Positions 15,736 through 22,202 of a DNA stretch of 64,000 nucleotides are shown here, piece after piece. Below the pieces are notes generated by a model. It searched no databases, was not told the DNA's origin, and saw only the letters and a program-made list of their open reading frames with translations. Each line of letters begins with the position of its first letter. Position 1 is the stretch's first letter. The DNA lies in NCBI RefSeq assembly GCF_044793635.1, contig NZ_CP084993.1, forward strand, positions 7,612-71,611, read 5' to 3'. The DNA comes from Virgibacillus_F necropolis_A (lineage in GTDB: Bacteria; Bacillota; Bacilli; Bacillales; Amphibacillaceae). The position numbers and the translations under genes are program-made.

Positions 15736-16245
15736 ATGAAACGTGCTACAAAGGAGATATTAACGTTCTTTCCAAATCTTAAGAACCATTTAAATGATAA
15801 CGAAAGTGCTATGTTATCAGATGAAACATTATCAACATTAATGAGTATGGAACAAACTTTTTTGAAGTTGGCTTGGTTTTTTGAGAATCCTGATAAAGAA
15901 AACTTTAATTTGGAAACTCTTTATAAAACACTGGAAGACGAATGGCTGGAATTTGCATTAGAAGTTATTGATCTATTCTTTAAAAATGATACCTATTTAA
16001 TTAAAAATCAAACGACTTCTTTTGTAACCGAAAAATCTACCTATTTAAATCAAAGTCAATTTGCGGATTATTTAAAGGAACATGGATTAACCTATAATCG
16101 CTCTAAAGTTAATACGTATATGAAACGGGGGAAATTACCTGGTCCCGACCTTGTTGTTGGGAATACAAAATATTGGTTAATTGCTACATGCGAAAATTAT
16201 TTGCATGGTGAAATAGAAATTTCAAACAGCGATAACTCAATATAA
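15736..16245 (+). CDS. Hypothetical protein with excisionase-like helix-turn-helix end (169 aa)
   Basis: The first 90 residues are helical and unfamiliar. Residues 100-155 (YLNQSQFADYLKEHGLTYNR, then KVNTYMKRGKLPGPDLVVGN) resemble the winged helix-turn-helix of excisionases and MerR-type proteins, including the final wing-like KYWLI strand. AGAAAGGTG lies 8 bases before the ATG. Direct repeats with palindromic halves sit just upstream, so autoregulation is plausible. Function is inferred only from the fold. Confidence 0.5.
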   Translation: MKRATKEILTFFPNLKNHLNDNESAMLSDETLSTLMSMEQTFLKLAWFFENPDKENFNLETLYKTLEDEWLEFALEVIDLFFKNDTYLIKNQTTSFVTEKSTYLNQSQFADYLKEHGLTYNRSKVNTYMKRGKLPGPDLVVGNTKYWLIATCENYLHGEIEISNSDNSI

Positions 16246-16280
16246 AGGCACCATAAAAAAACATTCGTTTGATTGCTTCT

Positions 16281-16304
16281 AGTCACCTTAAGGTGGCTTT
16301 TTTC
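16281..16304 (+). terminator. Terminator, start of conserved leader block A
   Basis: TCACC-TTAA-GGTGG stem followed by CTTTTTTC. The same hairpin and the 60 bases after it recur at 62306-62395 ahead of the second ardC. Confidence 0.65.
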
Positions 16305-16377
16305 TTAAGAAAATATAATTCGTGTTTAAGTATTTGGCCAATGAACCAGGAGCGAATAACGTTCGTTTTTTATATAA

Positions 16378-16415
16378 GGGGTACAGTCAGGAAAATGCGG
16401 ATTTACAACGTTAAG
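16378..16415 (+). repeat. Left 38-bp inverted repeat of the cassette
   Basis: Tn3-type terminus starting GGGGTACAGTCAGG and ending ACGTTAAG; identical in reverse complement to 17805-17842. Confidence 0.95.
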
Positions 16416-16611
16416 CCTGGGTTAGTGAAAGAGCGACTGCTCTTATTGAACAATCGCACCAGTTAGTGAAAATAATTATATTTTCACCGTACAAATTTTA
16501 TAGATGATATGACTATTAACTTCAGTTGTTCCTGGCAGACACCCGTTTGTTAATCGTCCAACGAGGAATATGTTCTTTCGTTCATTTATTTTACCTCAAA
16601 GTTCTAGGGGC

Positions 16612-17577
16612 TTACTCTCCCACCATACCGTCATTATCATTATCGCGCATATAGGGGTATAACCAATGATCACTCGTTATTGGCATACTGAAACCAGCTG
16701 CTTTTGCTTCTTTGATTGTCACCTGTCCATTACCGTTAGTGTCAACGCTAGAAATATCACCGTTTGTGTTTGAATTCGTTGAATCGGAAGGCTCACTGTC
16801 TGTTAAACCGAGTGATTCATTTACTTCATCAGGATTCACATTGTCAAATGTATCAACGATTTCGTTACCCATTAAAGTATAGGTATACTGATAACTTGAA
16901 GGAATCTGTGTTTCCGTATTTGGGTATGTGATAATTGCTTCAAAATTAGTGGCTCCACCTGCGCTACGGATCGCGTCTTCCATATAAGCTTGATCACCAT
17001 GTCGGTTAAGTGTGCTTTCTTGAGGTGTAATATTATATGCATTTGATACCCCACCTAAAGAGTCTGCAATAACATGCCCTTCATCTAAAACGTCACTTTC
17101 GACACCAGGAACCTTTGCCTCATCAGAATAGTATCTGCCAGACGATAATACAGGTTCGCTACTGTCATCTTGTAGAATGATTTCGTCAGCAATAACACGT
17201 ACTAGTTGCCCGTATTCATTAGTAAATGCCCAATATTCACGATCCCCATAACCAATGTCAACGACGACGTTAGGTTCACGATATCCAGACAAATCTCCAC
17301 CATCAACTTCAATAAGTTTGTGTTCTGAAAACAGTTCATTATTTGGTTGGGTTGCCGTTTCCTCCGCAACTGGAACACTCGGTGTTTCCTCTACTACTGG
17401 TTCATCAACAACCGTAGTGACAGTTTCTTCTTTTTCATTATTTTTATTTGTTTCAACTGTGGTTACTTCTTGTGAATCTGTTTCTACATCTGTATTGGAT
17501 GTATCTTCTACGTTGGTACAACCAACCATAAAGATGATCGTTAAAAGTAAGATTAAATAGTTCATTTTCTTTTTCAT
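16612..17577 (-). CDS. Lipoprotein DNA/RNA non-specific endonuclease with Excalibur-like tail
   Basis: Secreted nuclease of 321 residues. A lipoprotein signal ends in the lipobox MVGC (Cys20), followed by an acidic Thr/Glu/Val-rich linker to about residue 80. Residues 90-235 match the DNA/RNA non-specific endonuclease (beta-beta-alpha metal) family, with DEGHVIADSLGG holding the catalytic His and NITPQESTLNRHGDQAYME the metal-binding Asn region. The tail has two calcium-type motifs (DTNGNGQVTIKEA and DNDNDG); the last resembles Excalibur but lacks its cysteines. It is the only gene of the cassette and likely acts outside the membrane in DNA degradation or uptake-type processing. AGGAGAG precedes the ATG on its strand. 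Confidence 0.85.
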   Translation of the reverse strand: MKKKMNYLILLLTIIFMVGCTNVEDTSNTDVETDSQEVTTVETNKNNEKEETVTTVVDEPVVEETPSVPVAEETATQPNNELFSEHKLIEVDGGDLSGYREPNVVVDIGYGDREYWAFTNEYGQLVRVIADEIILQDDSSEPVLSSGRYYSDEAKVPGVESDVLDEGHVIADSLGGVSNAYNITPQESTLNRHGDQAYMEDAIRSAGGATNFEAIITYPNTETQIPSSYQYTYTLMGNEIVDTFDNVNPDEVNESLGLTDSEPSDSTNSNTNGDISSVDTNGNGQVTIKEAKAAGFSMPITSDHWLYPYMRDNDNDGMVGE

Positions 17578-17804
17578 TTTAGGACTCTCCTATAATAGTT
17601 TCATATTGTTCATTCTTAAAACGACGACTTTAACTTATCTTATTCTATAACCTTACCATAAAAGACTAATATCCTATTGAATTATCCCGCGCGTTATTTT
17701 AAGTGTACCACTTCACAATCTCAATAGAGTAAAGGATATTGATACAAAGATTCATTCCAGTAAAAATAACTTTCACAGCTTCTCACAAGACTTGTATCAA
17801 AAGT

Positions 17805-17842
17805 CTTAACGTTGTAAATCCGCATTTTCCTGACTGTACCCC
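17805..17842 (-). repeat. Right 38-bp inverted repeat of the cassette
   Basis: Perfect inverted copy of the left end, next to the TATAA duplication at 17843. Confidence 0.95.
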
Positions 17843-17847
17843 TATAA

Positions 17848-18196
17848 GAGTTATCCGTGACACGGGATCTGCAACTGGGTTTATTTTTGATTAGAATCGA
17901 ACATTTAAATACATAACACAAACATGCTTTGGGCTTGCCACTATAGGGTCTACTATCAATTTGTAAAGCAGCAAAAAACGCTACATTAACAATTTGATGT
18001 ATCTCGCTGTGATCTAAAACAGTCGATAACGACAAACTGTAGTTTATGGCCAACAACGAAAGGTCGTGTTGTTATCCATAAATCAACATTTTGTACGTTC
18101 CTGACTTGTTTCTTAACGCTCCCACGACAACGAATAATCAAACCATAAAAAGAACAAAAGAATTAAGCGGTGAGCAGGCATACAGCCTGCTTTTTT
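17848..18196 (+). ncRNA. Structured leader block A, first part (candidate non-coding RNA)
   Basis: About 350 non-coding bases conserved with 62400-62735. Stems kept by compensatory changes: (1) 17955-17964 with 17989-17998 here, against ACCAGTAT/ATACTGGT at 62506/62541 in block B; (2) TTATGG-CC-AACAAC paired with GTTGTT-AT-CCATAA (18044-18081), against TATGG-C-CATCTAC paired with GTAGATG-T-CCATA (62597-62632). Between the stems, unpaired stretches such as GTATCTCGCTGTGATC are identical. The block ends at a terminator (GCAGGC/GCCTGC plus TTTTTT, 18174-18196) shared by both copies, which suggests a transcript. The 5' end is unknown and would lie left of the inserted cassette, near 16300. Confidence 0.6.
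18173..18196 (+). terminator. Terminator of leader block A
   Basis: GCAGGC-ATACA-GCCTGC followed by six T. Its counterpart at 62714-62735 has the same stem with a 4-base loop. Confidence 0.75.
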
Positions 18197-18242
18197 GTTT
18201 TGCGGATTTTTCCTTTTTGCTTCCGAACCGTACAACATCAAT

Positions 18243-18498
18243 AACTTGTAAGCCTCTAGCAGGTAGGACACCCGAACCTTTCCTGCTAGAAGCAAACAAG
18301 TTGGACAAAACCATCAATAACCTTTCACGACATATCCTCATTATCGCTAAAGCATTCCGGTATTTCATGACTTATTGACGGTTTTGTCATTGAGTTGTGA
18401 GTTTCTCCATGCAAAAAGGAAAAAATCCTTCCCTTTTCGGGAACAGACTTCGTTTCTCCAGCAAACGAAAAAATAAAATTCAAAGGAGCGAAAAAACA
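18243..18498 (+). promoter_or_regulatory. Structured leader block A, second part, directly upstream of ardC
   Basis: Two long hairpins. The first pairs 18243-18249 with 18296-18302 and CTAGCAGG (18256) with CCTGCTAG (18282), around a conserved loop containing CACCCGAACC. In block B the outer and inner stems differ but still pair. The second pairs 18305-18320 with 18372-18387, with one A-C mismatch kept in both blocks, around a loop of about 50 nearly identical bases. The right arm contains ATTGAC, a -35-like sequence, and the loop reads TAGCGA on the other strand. This could be a promoter or priming site that works on single-stranded plasmid DNA after transfer. That role is inference. Confidence 0.5.
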
Positions 18499-19323
18499 TT
18501 GAGTAAAAAAATCTATGAAATGATTACAAATCAAATAATTAAAAAGCTAGAAAGAGGAACTATACCTTGGAAAATGCCTTGGGTCAATGGAATAGCAAGA
18601 AACTGGAAAACACAAAAAGCCTACAGAGGGATTAATACTATGCTTTTAGATGGCGGTGAATATGCAACATTTAAGCAAATAAAAGAAGCAGGGGGAACAA
18701 TTAAAAAAGGTGAAAAGTCACAAATCGTAGTATTTTGGAAAATGCTTAAAGTGGAGGATAAAGAAACAGATAAAAAAAAGAAAATTCCTATGTTGCGTTA
18801 TTACCGAGTGTTTAAAGTTGGAAAGCAAACAGAAGGGATTGAACCAAAACAGGGAAACGAAACCTTTGAACATGACCCAATCACAGAAGCAGAAAAAGTC
18901 AAAGAAAATTATTTTAACGCCCCCTTATTCAGCTTTGAAAGTGGGGGTGCATGGTACAAACCCTTTTCAGACCACATAAACGTACCACCTAAAGAGGACT
19001 TTCCAAACGTTAATGAATACTACAGCACACTTTTCCACGAAATGGTACACAGTACGGGACATAAGGACAGATTAAACAGAAAGGAAATAACGGATTTAAA
19101 AACACACCGTAGTAGAAGTTATAGCAAAGAGGAACTAGTCGCAGAGCTTGGAGCTTCCATGTTATGTGGAGTAACTGGAATAGATAACGAAACGATAGAC
19201 AATTCAGCTAGTTATATAGATTCATGGCTTCAAGCCTTAAAAAACGATAAAACATTAATTGTAAGTGCTTCACAGAAGGCACAAAAAGCAAGTGACCATA
19301 TTCTTGGCAACGAATTTGAATAA
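18499..19323 (+). CDS. ardC: ArdC-like antirestriction protein, copy A
   Basis: Protein of 274 residues with the two ArdC parts: an N-terminal single-stranded-DNA-binding domain (residues about 1-130, including IPWKMPWVNGIARNW and YRGINTMLLDGG) and a C-terminal zincin-like metallopeptidase domain with HEMVHSTGH at 180-188 (His180, Glu181, His184, His188). ArdC proteins protect incoming plasmid DNA from restriction. The TTG start at 18499 is chosen because AAAGGAG lies 10 bases upstream and because copy B has the same start and length. A terminator follows, then a small gene also present behind copy B. Confidence 0.9.
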   Translation: MSKKIYEMITNQIIKKLERGTIPWKMPWVNGIARNWKTQKAYRGINTMLLDGGEYATFKQIKEAGGTIKKGEKSQIVVFWKMLKVEDKETDKKKKIPMLRYYRVFKVGKQTEGIEPKQGNETFEHDPITEAEKVKENYFNAPLFSFESGGAWYKPFSDHINVPPKEDFPNVNEYYSTLFHEMVHSTGHKDRLNRKEITDLKTHRSRSYSKEELVAELGASMLCGVTGIDNETIDNSASYIDSWLQALKNDKTLIVSASQKAQKASDHILGNEFE

Positions 19324-19327
19324 AAAT

Positions 19328-19352
19328 ACCCCCCTGCTATGCAGGGGGAAAC
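19328..19352 (+). terminator. Terminator after ardC copy A
   Basis: CCCCCCTGC-TAT-GCAGGGGG stem directly after the stop, with an A-rich right flank and no long T-run. Confidence 0.6.
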
Positions 19353-19375
19353 AAAAAATTGGGAGGGTATCGAGT

Positions 19376-19567
19376 ATGACTATAGTTATATCAGATTTTT
19401 ATAAAGATGACATAAAAGCACTAGCAAAAGCAAACCTAAAAGATGAGCTAGAATATCATATTTTCGTTCATGGCTGTAAGCCTACAAAGGTTTTTATCTT
19501 GCACCAAATAGAAGCGATAAGCGACAAATACAAGCCTACCAAAAACACCATGATTTTATCTATATAA
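19376..19567 (+). CDS. Small conserved protein following ardC (63 aa), copy A
   Basis: A 63-residue protein beginning MTIVISDFYKDDIKALAKAN. A close homologue starts at 63917 behind the second ardC, so the ardC-plus-small-gene order is conserved between the copies. GGGAGGG lies 8 bases before the ATG. Family not recognised; the position behind ardC suggests a role early after plasmid transfer. Confidence 0.65.
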   Translation: MTIVISDFYKDDIKALAKANLKDELEYHIFVHGCKPTKVFILHQIEAISDKYKPTKNTMILSI

Positions 19568-19657
19568 ACCCGATTGAGTTGAGCTGCACTCTTAAATAGA
19601 TCGTTAAGAGTGAAAGCTCAACTCAATCAAATCAAAATACAGAAAGGATTGATTAAA

Positions 19658-19939
19658 ATGAAATTAGTACCAGTTTTAGTGAGTAACGGATATTTCGCTT
19701 TAAAAGAAAATGAGGATATTTTAATTGAACGACTTGCACCAAGCCCAATAAAAGAACGTAAAATCATTATAGGTGTAACAGATTATCGGTTATTAGAAGA
19801 ACAAAAGACCGTTGAGATTAATCAATTTGAAGAACTGGAACTATTACCACCGTTTGACAAGCAAGAACTAGAAATATATATCATCTTTGAACTAGGAATG
19901 AACATAAAAGAATTGAAAGAAGATACCGCATGCAATTAG
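19658..19939 (+). CDS. Hypothetical plasmid protein (93 aa)
   Basis: A 93-residue, Glu-rich protein (MKLVPVLVSNGYFALKENED at the start). GAAAGGATTGATTAAA precedes the ATG at 19658; an in-frame codon 48 bases earlier has no such signal. The end overlaps the next small gene by 10 bases (ATG at 19930), suggesting coupled translation. No family recognised. Confidence 0.6.
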   Translation: MKLVPVLVSNGYFALKENEDILIERLAPSPIKERKIIIGVTDYRLLEEQKTVEINQFEELELLPPFDKQELEIYIIFELGMNIKELKEDTACN

Positions 19940-20043
19940 ATTTATTTTCTGAAACAGCGTTCATGAGTGATGAAGAAAAAACGAAACACGATGCAAAGCT
20001 GTATACCGTTCAAAGTATTTATCAATCATCAGGACAACGATGA
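19930..20043 (+). CDS. Small protein (37 aa) overlapping its neighbours
   Basis: A 37-codon frame, MQLDLFSETAFMSDEEKTKH at the start, whose ATG lies inside the end of the 93-aa gene and whose TGA overlaps a downstream ATG (ATGA at 20040). Such chained overlaps are typical of coupled translation on plasmids. No function assigned. Confidence 0.5.
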   Translation: MQLDLFSETAFMSDEEKTKHDAKLYTVQSIYQSSGQR

Positions 20044-20244
20044 ATAATAAAAAAATATTTGGATTCAAATGAGATAGAAAAAGCTTATAAAGAGTTTGAT
20101 AAGGCTTTTCGCACCTATGGTTTTGGTGTTGGCGAATACAGTTTTCATGCAGTCGCAGGAAAAGGGGAAATTACAGTAGATAGAAGCTTTTCCTTCCCTG
20201 TTACCAGTAAAGAATTATTTCAGATGTTATTAAAAGTTTTATAG
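20040..20244 (+). pseudogene. Small gene with a one-base shift at an A7 run
   Basis: The ATG at 20040 overlaps the upstream stop (ATGA) but runs into a stop after 10 codons. From 20059 the next frame is open for 61 codons (DSNEIEKAYKEFDKAF and on) with no ribosome binding site of its own. The two frames meet at a run of seven A (20049-20055): one A fewer would join them into a 67-residue protein starting MNNKKYLDSNE. So either this is a homopolymer sequencing error, a real frameshift mutation, or expression by slippage on the A-run. Confidence 0.5.
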
Positions 20245-20359
20245 ATTACTAGTTTACCAGTAACCTATAAAACGATATACTATAGATAGGTTAAAAACAT
20301 CGAGCGAACGTATATCAAGAGGGGTTATTGCCCCTCTAATAAAAAGTAGGTGAATTATA

Positions 20360-20845
20360 GTGAAAACATGCGCTTATTGCGGAACAGAAATAGAACAATT
20401 ATATTGTTCTTTTTGTGAAATGGAACTTACTGAACGCTATATTTTACAAGATGGAAAACGCTTATCAAATGCAATAGATTTTTTCCCTGATTTACAAGGT
20501 ATTTTTAAAAATACCTCTGATTTGCTTAAGTTAGAAACGATTGAATTACTTTGTTTATTACGTCATGCAAGGAATTACCGTACAGACATTTATAGATTGC
20601 GGATTCTAGGACACAAGGCAGAAGAACAAGGCGGTGATGTGGAAGAAATCCAAATGAAATCCTATAACGATTATGAAGAAGCCACTCGCAAAATGTGGGT
20701 ACTTGAAAACATTATTAAGGATCGTATAGGGTATTATCCTCAAAAAGTTACCGAGCAGTTTCTAAGCATGTATCTAGATCGAATTGAAAAATCCCAAAAG
20801 AAAAAAATGACAATAAAAAAGGCGGTTGTTAAAAATGGCAGTTAA
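20360..20845 (+). CDS. Zinc-ribbon plasmid protein (161 aa)
   Basis: An N-terminal zinc ribbon is plain: CAYC at 4-7 and CSFC at 16-19. The rest is helical and charged, ending in a lysine-rich stretch (EKSQKKKMTIKKAVVK). Similar proteins occur on Bacilli conjugative plasmids, but I know no function. Starts with GTG at 20360, with GTAGGTGAATTATA upstream. It overlaps the next gene by 11 bases, and the run to 21593 appears to be one operon. Confidence 0.65.
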   Translation: MKTCAYCGTEIEQLYCSFCEMELTERYILQDGKRLSNAIDFFPDLQGIFKNTSDLLKLETIELLCLLRHARNYRTDIYRLRILGHKAEEQGGDVEEIQMKSYNDYEEATRKMWVLENIIKDRIGYYPQKVTEQFLSMYLDRIEKSQKKKMTIKKAVVKNGS

Positions 20846-21089
20846 TATATTGAACATTGAAATTCCTAAAACTAAAAATGATTGGGGAATTGTACAGATT
20901 AATAATTTTTCTAACACGTATTATCGCTTTGAAATGATAAACGGAAAGCCAAAATTAGATACAACATTCTTTGCAGATCAGTTGGAAAACCCAGAAGAAA
21001 AACATAGAAATATTTCACCTGAAAGCGAACTTTATAAAGATATTCAACAGCTTTTAAATAACTATTTAAAGGAGAATGAAAATGAATAA
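20835..21089 (+). CDS. Hypothetical protein (84 aa)
   Basis: An 84-residue soluble protein (MAVNILNIEIPKTKNDWGIV at the start). The ATG at 20835 lies inside the preceding gene, and AAGGCGGTT upstream serves as a ribosome binding site. It overlaps the next gene by 8 bases. No family recognised. Confidence 0.55.
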   Translation: MAVNILNIEIPKTKNDWGIVQINNFSNTYYRFEMINGKPKLDTTFFADQLENPEEKHRNISPESELYKDIQQLLNNYLKENENE

Positions 21090-21432
21090 TGAAAATTGTA
21101 CAGTATGTGGTGAATACCTAATTGCTGGTAGTATTATTGATGAAAAAATAATCTGTCATGAATGCCTAACAGAAGAACAGCAAGGATTAATGAATAGCTT
21201 AAATAAAAGTGATGTAAGTCATGTAGATGGATATTTTTCACTCACAGAAGAACAGAGGAACTTATTTTTAACCGTATATAAAAAACATCTATCTGGAATG
21301 GGAACAGTAATGAGACAAAATTTTATGCCACAGCAAATTAAAGAAGTTAAATACGATGATACCGAAAAGACTGTAAATGTGTATTTTGAGAGCGACTGGT
21401 TCCACTATGCTTCAGACAATACATGGTACTAG
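21082..21432 (+). CDS. Zinc-ribbon protein (116 aa)
   Basis: Two CxxC pairs near the N-terminus (CTVC at 6-9 and CHEC at 26-29) form a probable zinc ribbon. The middle has FSLTEEQRNLFLTVYKKHLS, and the C-terminus FESDWFHYASDNTWY resembles an aromatic-rich strand pair. The ATG at 21082 is preferred over 21076 because AAAGGAG is 9 bases from it and only 3 from the other. Function unknown. Confidence 0.6.
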   Translation: MNNENCTVCGEYLIAGSIIDEKIICHECLTEEQQGLMNSLNKSDVSHVDGYFSLTEEQRNLFLTVYKKHLSGMGTVMRQNFMPQQIKEVKYDDTEKTVNVYFESDWFHYASDNTWY

Positions 21433-21443
21433 GAGGTAGCATC

Positions 21444-21593
21444 ATGACAGACCAAAAACAACTAAAAAACAAACAAATAAAAGTTTCTCCAGCAGTTCAT
21501 TATGATATTAAAGTGACAGCTGCAAAAGAAGGCAGGGAAATGCGTGAACTAATGGAGGAAGCATGGGAATTTTATAAAGAGAATCGAAAGTGA
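21444..21593 (+). CDS. Small ribbon-helix-helix-like protein (49 aa)
   Basis: A 49-residue protein: KQIKVSPAVHYDIKVTAAKEG and REMRELMEEAWEFY give the strand-helix-helix pattern of ribbon-helix-helix repressors and copy-control proteins. TAGGAGGTAGCATC precedes the ATG, a strong ribosome binding site. It closes the short operon and is followed by a terminator. A DNA-binding regulator is the best guess. Confidence 0.65.
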   Translation: MTDQKQLKNKQIKVSPAVHYDIKVTAAKEGREMRELMEEAWEFYKENRK

Positions 21594-21609
21594 GTTAGAT
21601 TACACTGTG

Positions 21610-21632
21610 AAGCCCTCTTATGGGCTTTACTT
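21610..21632 (+). terminator. Terminator after the small operon
   Basis: AAGCCC / GGGCTT stem with a 6-base loop, followed by TACTTG. Confidence 0.55.
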
Positions 21633-21715
21633 GTGGGTATGAACCTCATTGAGTGCTTTCATTGTAATTAACCATATGTGCCCCTCTTTTCACAAGACCC
21701 CTATAATCACCATTT

Positions 21716-21744
21716 TTGCTCTCATTTTACTGTAGGTCTATAAT
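21716..21744 (+). promoter_or_regulatory. Possible promoter of the 120-aa gene
   Basis: TATAAT at 21739-21744 with TTGCTC at 21716-21721, spacing 17. The -10 is perfect and the -35 only half matches. Confidence 0.4.
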
Positions 21745-21778
21745 AGGAACAAAGGTTCTTTTTCGAGGTGATTAGGAA

Positions 21779-22141
21779 ATGAATGATGAAAGGGAAAAGA
21801 TTCTCCACAATTATATTTCGCTTCCCTTAGCCATAAAAGTATTAAAACATGACAGAAAACAATTTTTAGATTTTAAAATGAGTAACGTGTACCTGGGGAA
21901 GTTAGATTCGTCTATTACGCAGTTGCAGAAAGATATGAATGAGGCAAAAAAGCTAATGTACACGAAATACCATGTTGATGTTAAGCAAATTGGAAGTGTT
22001 TCGTATAAATGGGAAAGTCAATATGATTCGGGTACAATGGTTTATACACCAGATCAGTTAAAAGCTATGACTGCGGACATTGTTAGACAATATTTATATG
22101 GAGACAAAGCAAAGGATTTTCGGGCTAAAGAAGGTTGGTAA
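21779..22141 (+). CDS. Conserved plasmid protein (120 aa), function unknown
   Basis: A 120-residue soluble protein (MNDEREKILHNYISLPLAIK at the start) with a helical middle and SVSYKWESQYDSGTMVYTPDQ. Proteins of this kind are common next to transfer genes in Bacilli, but I cannot assign a role. TTCGAGGTGATTAGGAA precedes the ATG. A promoter with a consensus -10 lies 35 bases upstream. It ends at a bidirectional terminator facing the transfer operon. Confidence 0.6.
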   Translation: MNDEREKILHNYISLPLAIKVLKHDRKQFLDFKMSNVYLGKLDSSITQLQKDMNEAKKLMYTKYHVDVKQIGSVSYKWESQYDSGTMVYTPDQLKAMTADIVRQYLYGDKAKDFRAKEGW

Positions 22142-22158
22142 CTCTGTAGAATATAAAA

Positions 22159-22196
22159 AACTACCACAAGTTTAAAGAGTACTTGCGGTAGTTTCG
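22159..22196. terminator. Bidirectional terminator at the end of the transfer operon
   Basis: AACTACCACAAGT pairs with ACTTGCGGTAGTT (one mismatch) around a 9-base loop, with A- and T-runs on the two sides. It serves the convergent genes at 21779 (plus) and 22203 (minus). Confidence 0.75.
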
Positions 22197-22202
22197 GGTT
22201 TG

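Larger units (their letters stand above)
16378..17842. mobile_element. Tn3-derived mobile insertion cassette without transposase
   Basis: A 1465-bp element bounded by perfect 38-bp inverted repeats (16378-16415 and 17805-17842). Each begins GGGGTACAGTCAGG at the outer end and finishes ACGTTAAG, the pattern of Tn3-family ends of the Tn1546 type. It is flanked by a 5-bp target duplication TATAA (16373-16377 and 17843-17847), as Tn3 transposition makes. Inside is one lipoprotein gene and no transposase or resolvase. This matches the mobile insertion cassettes described in the B. cereus group, which move with a transposase supplied in trans. It interrupts leader block A of ardC; removing it and one TATAA restores the sequence seen in block B. 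Confidence 0.92.

Noticed and set aside
17255..17560. Plus-strand frame of 101 codons inside the cassette
   Set aside because: It is the antisense of the low-complexity Thr/Glu/Val linker of the nuclease lipoprotein and has no start signal.
18091..18378. Plus-strand frame of 95 codons in ardC leader A
   Set aside because: Not kept in leader B; the conserved feature there is base pairing, not codons.
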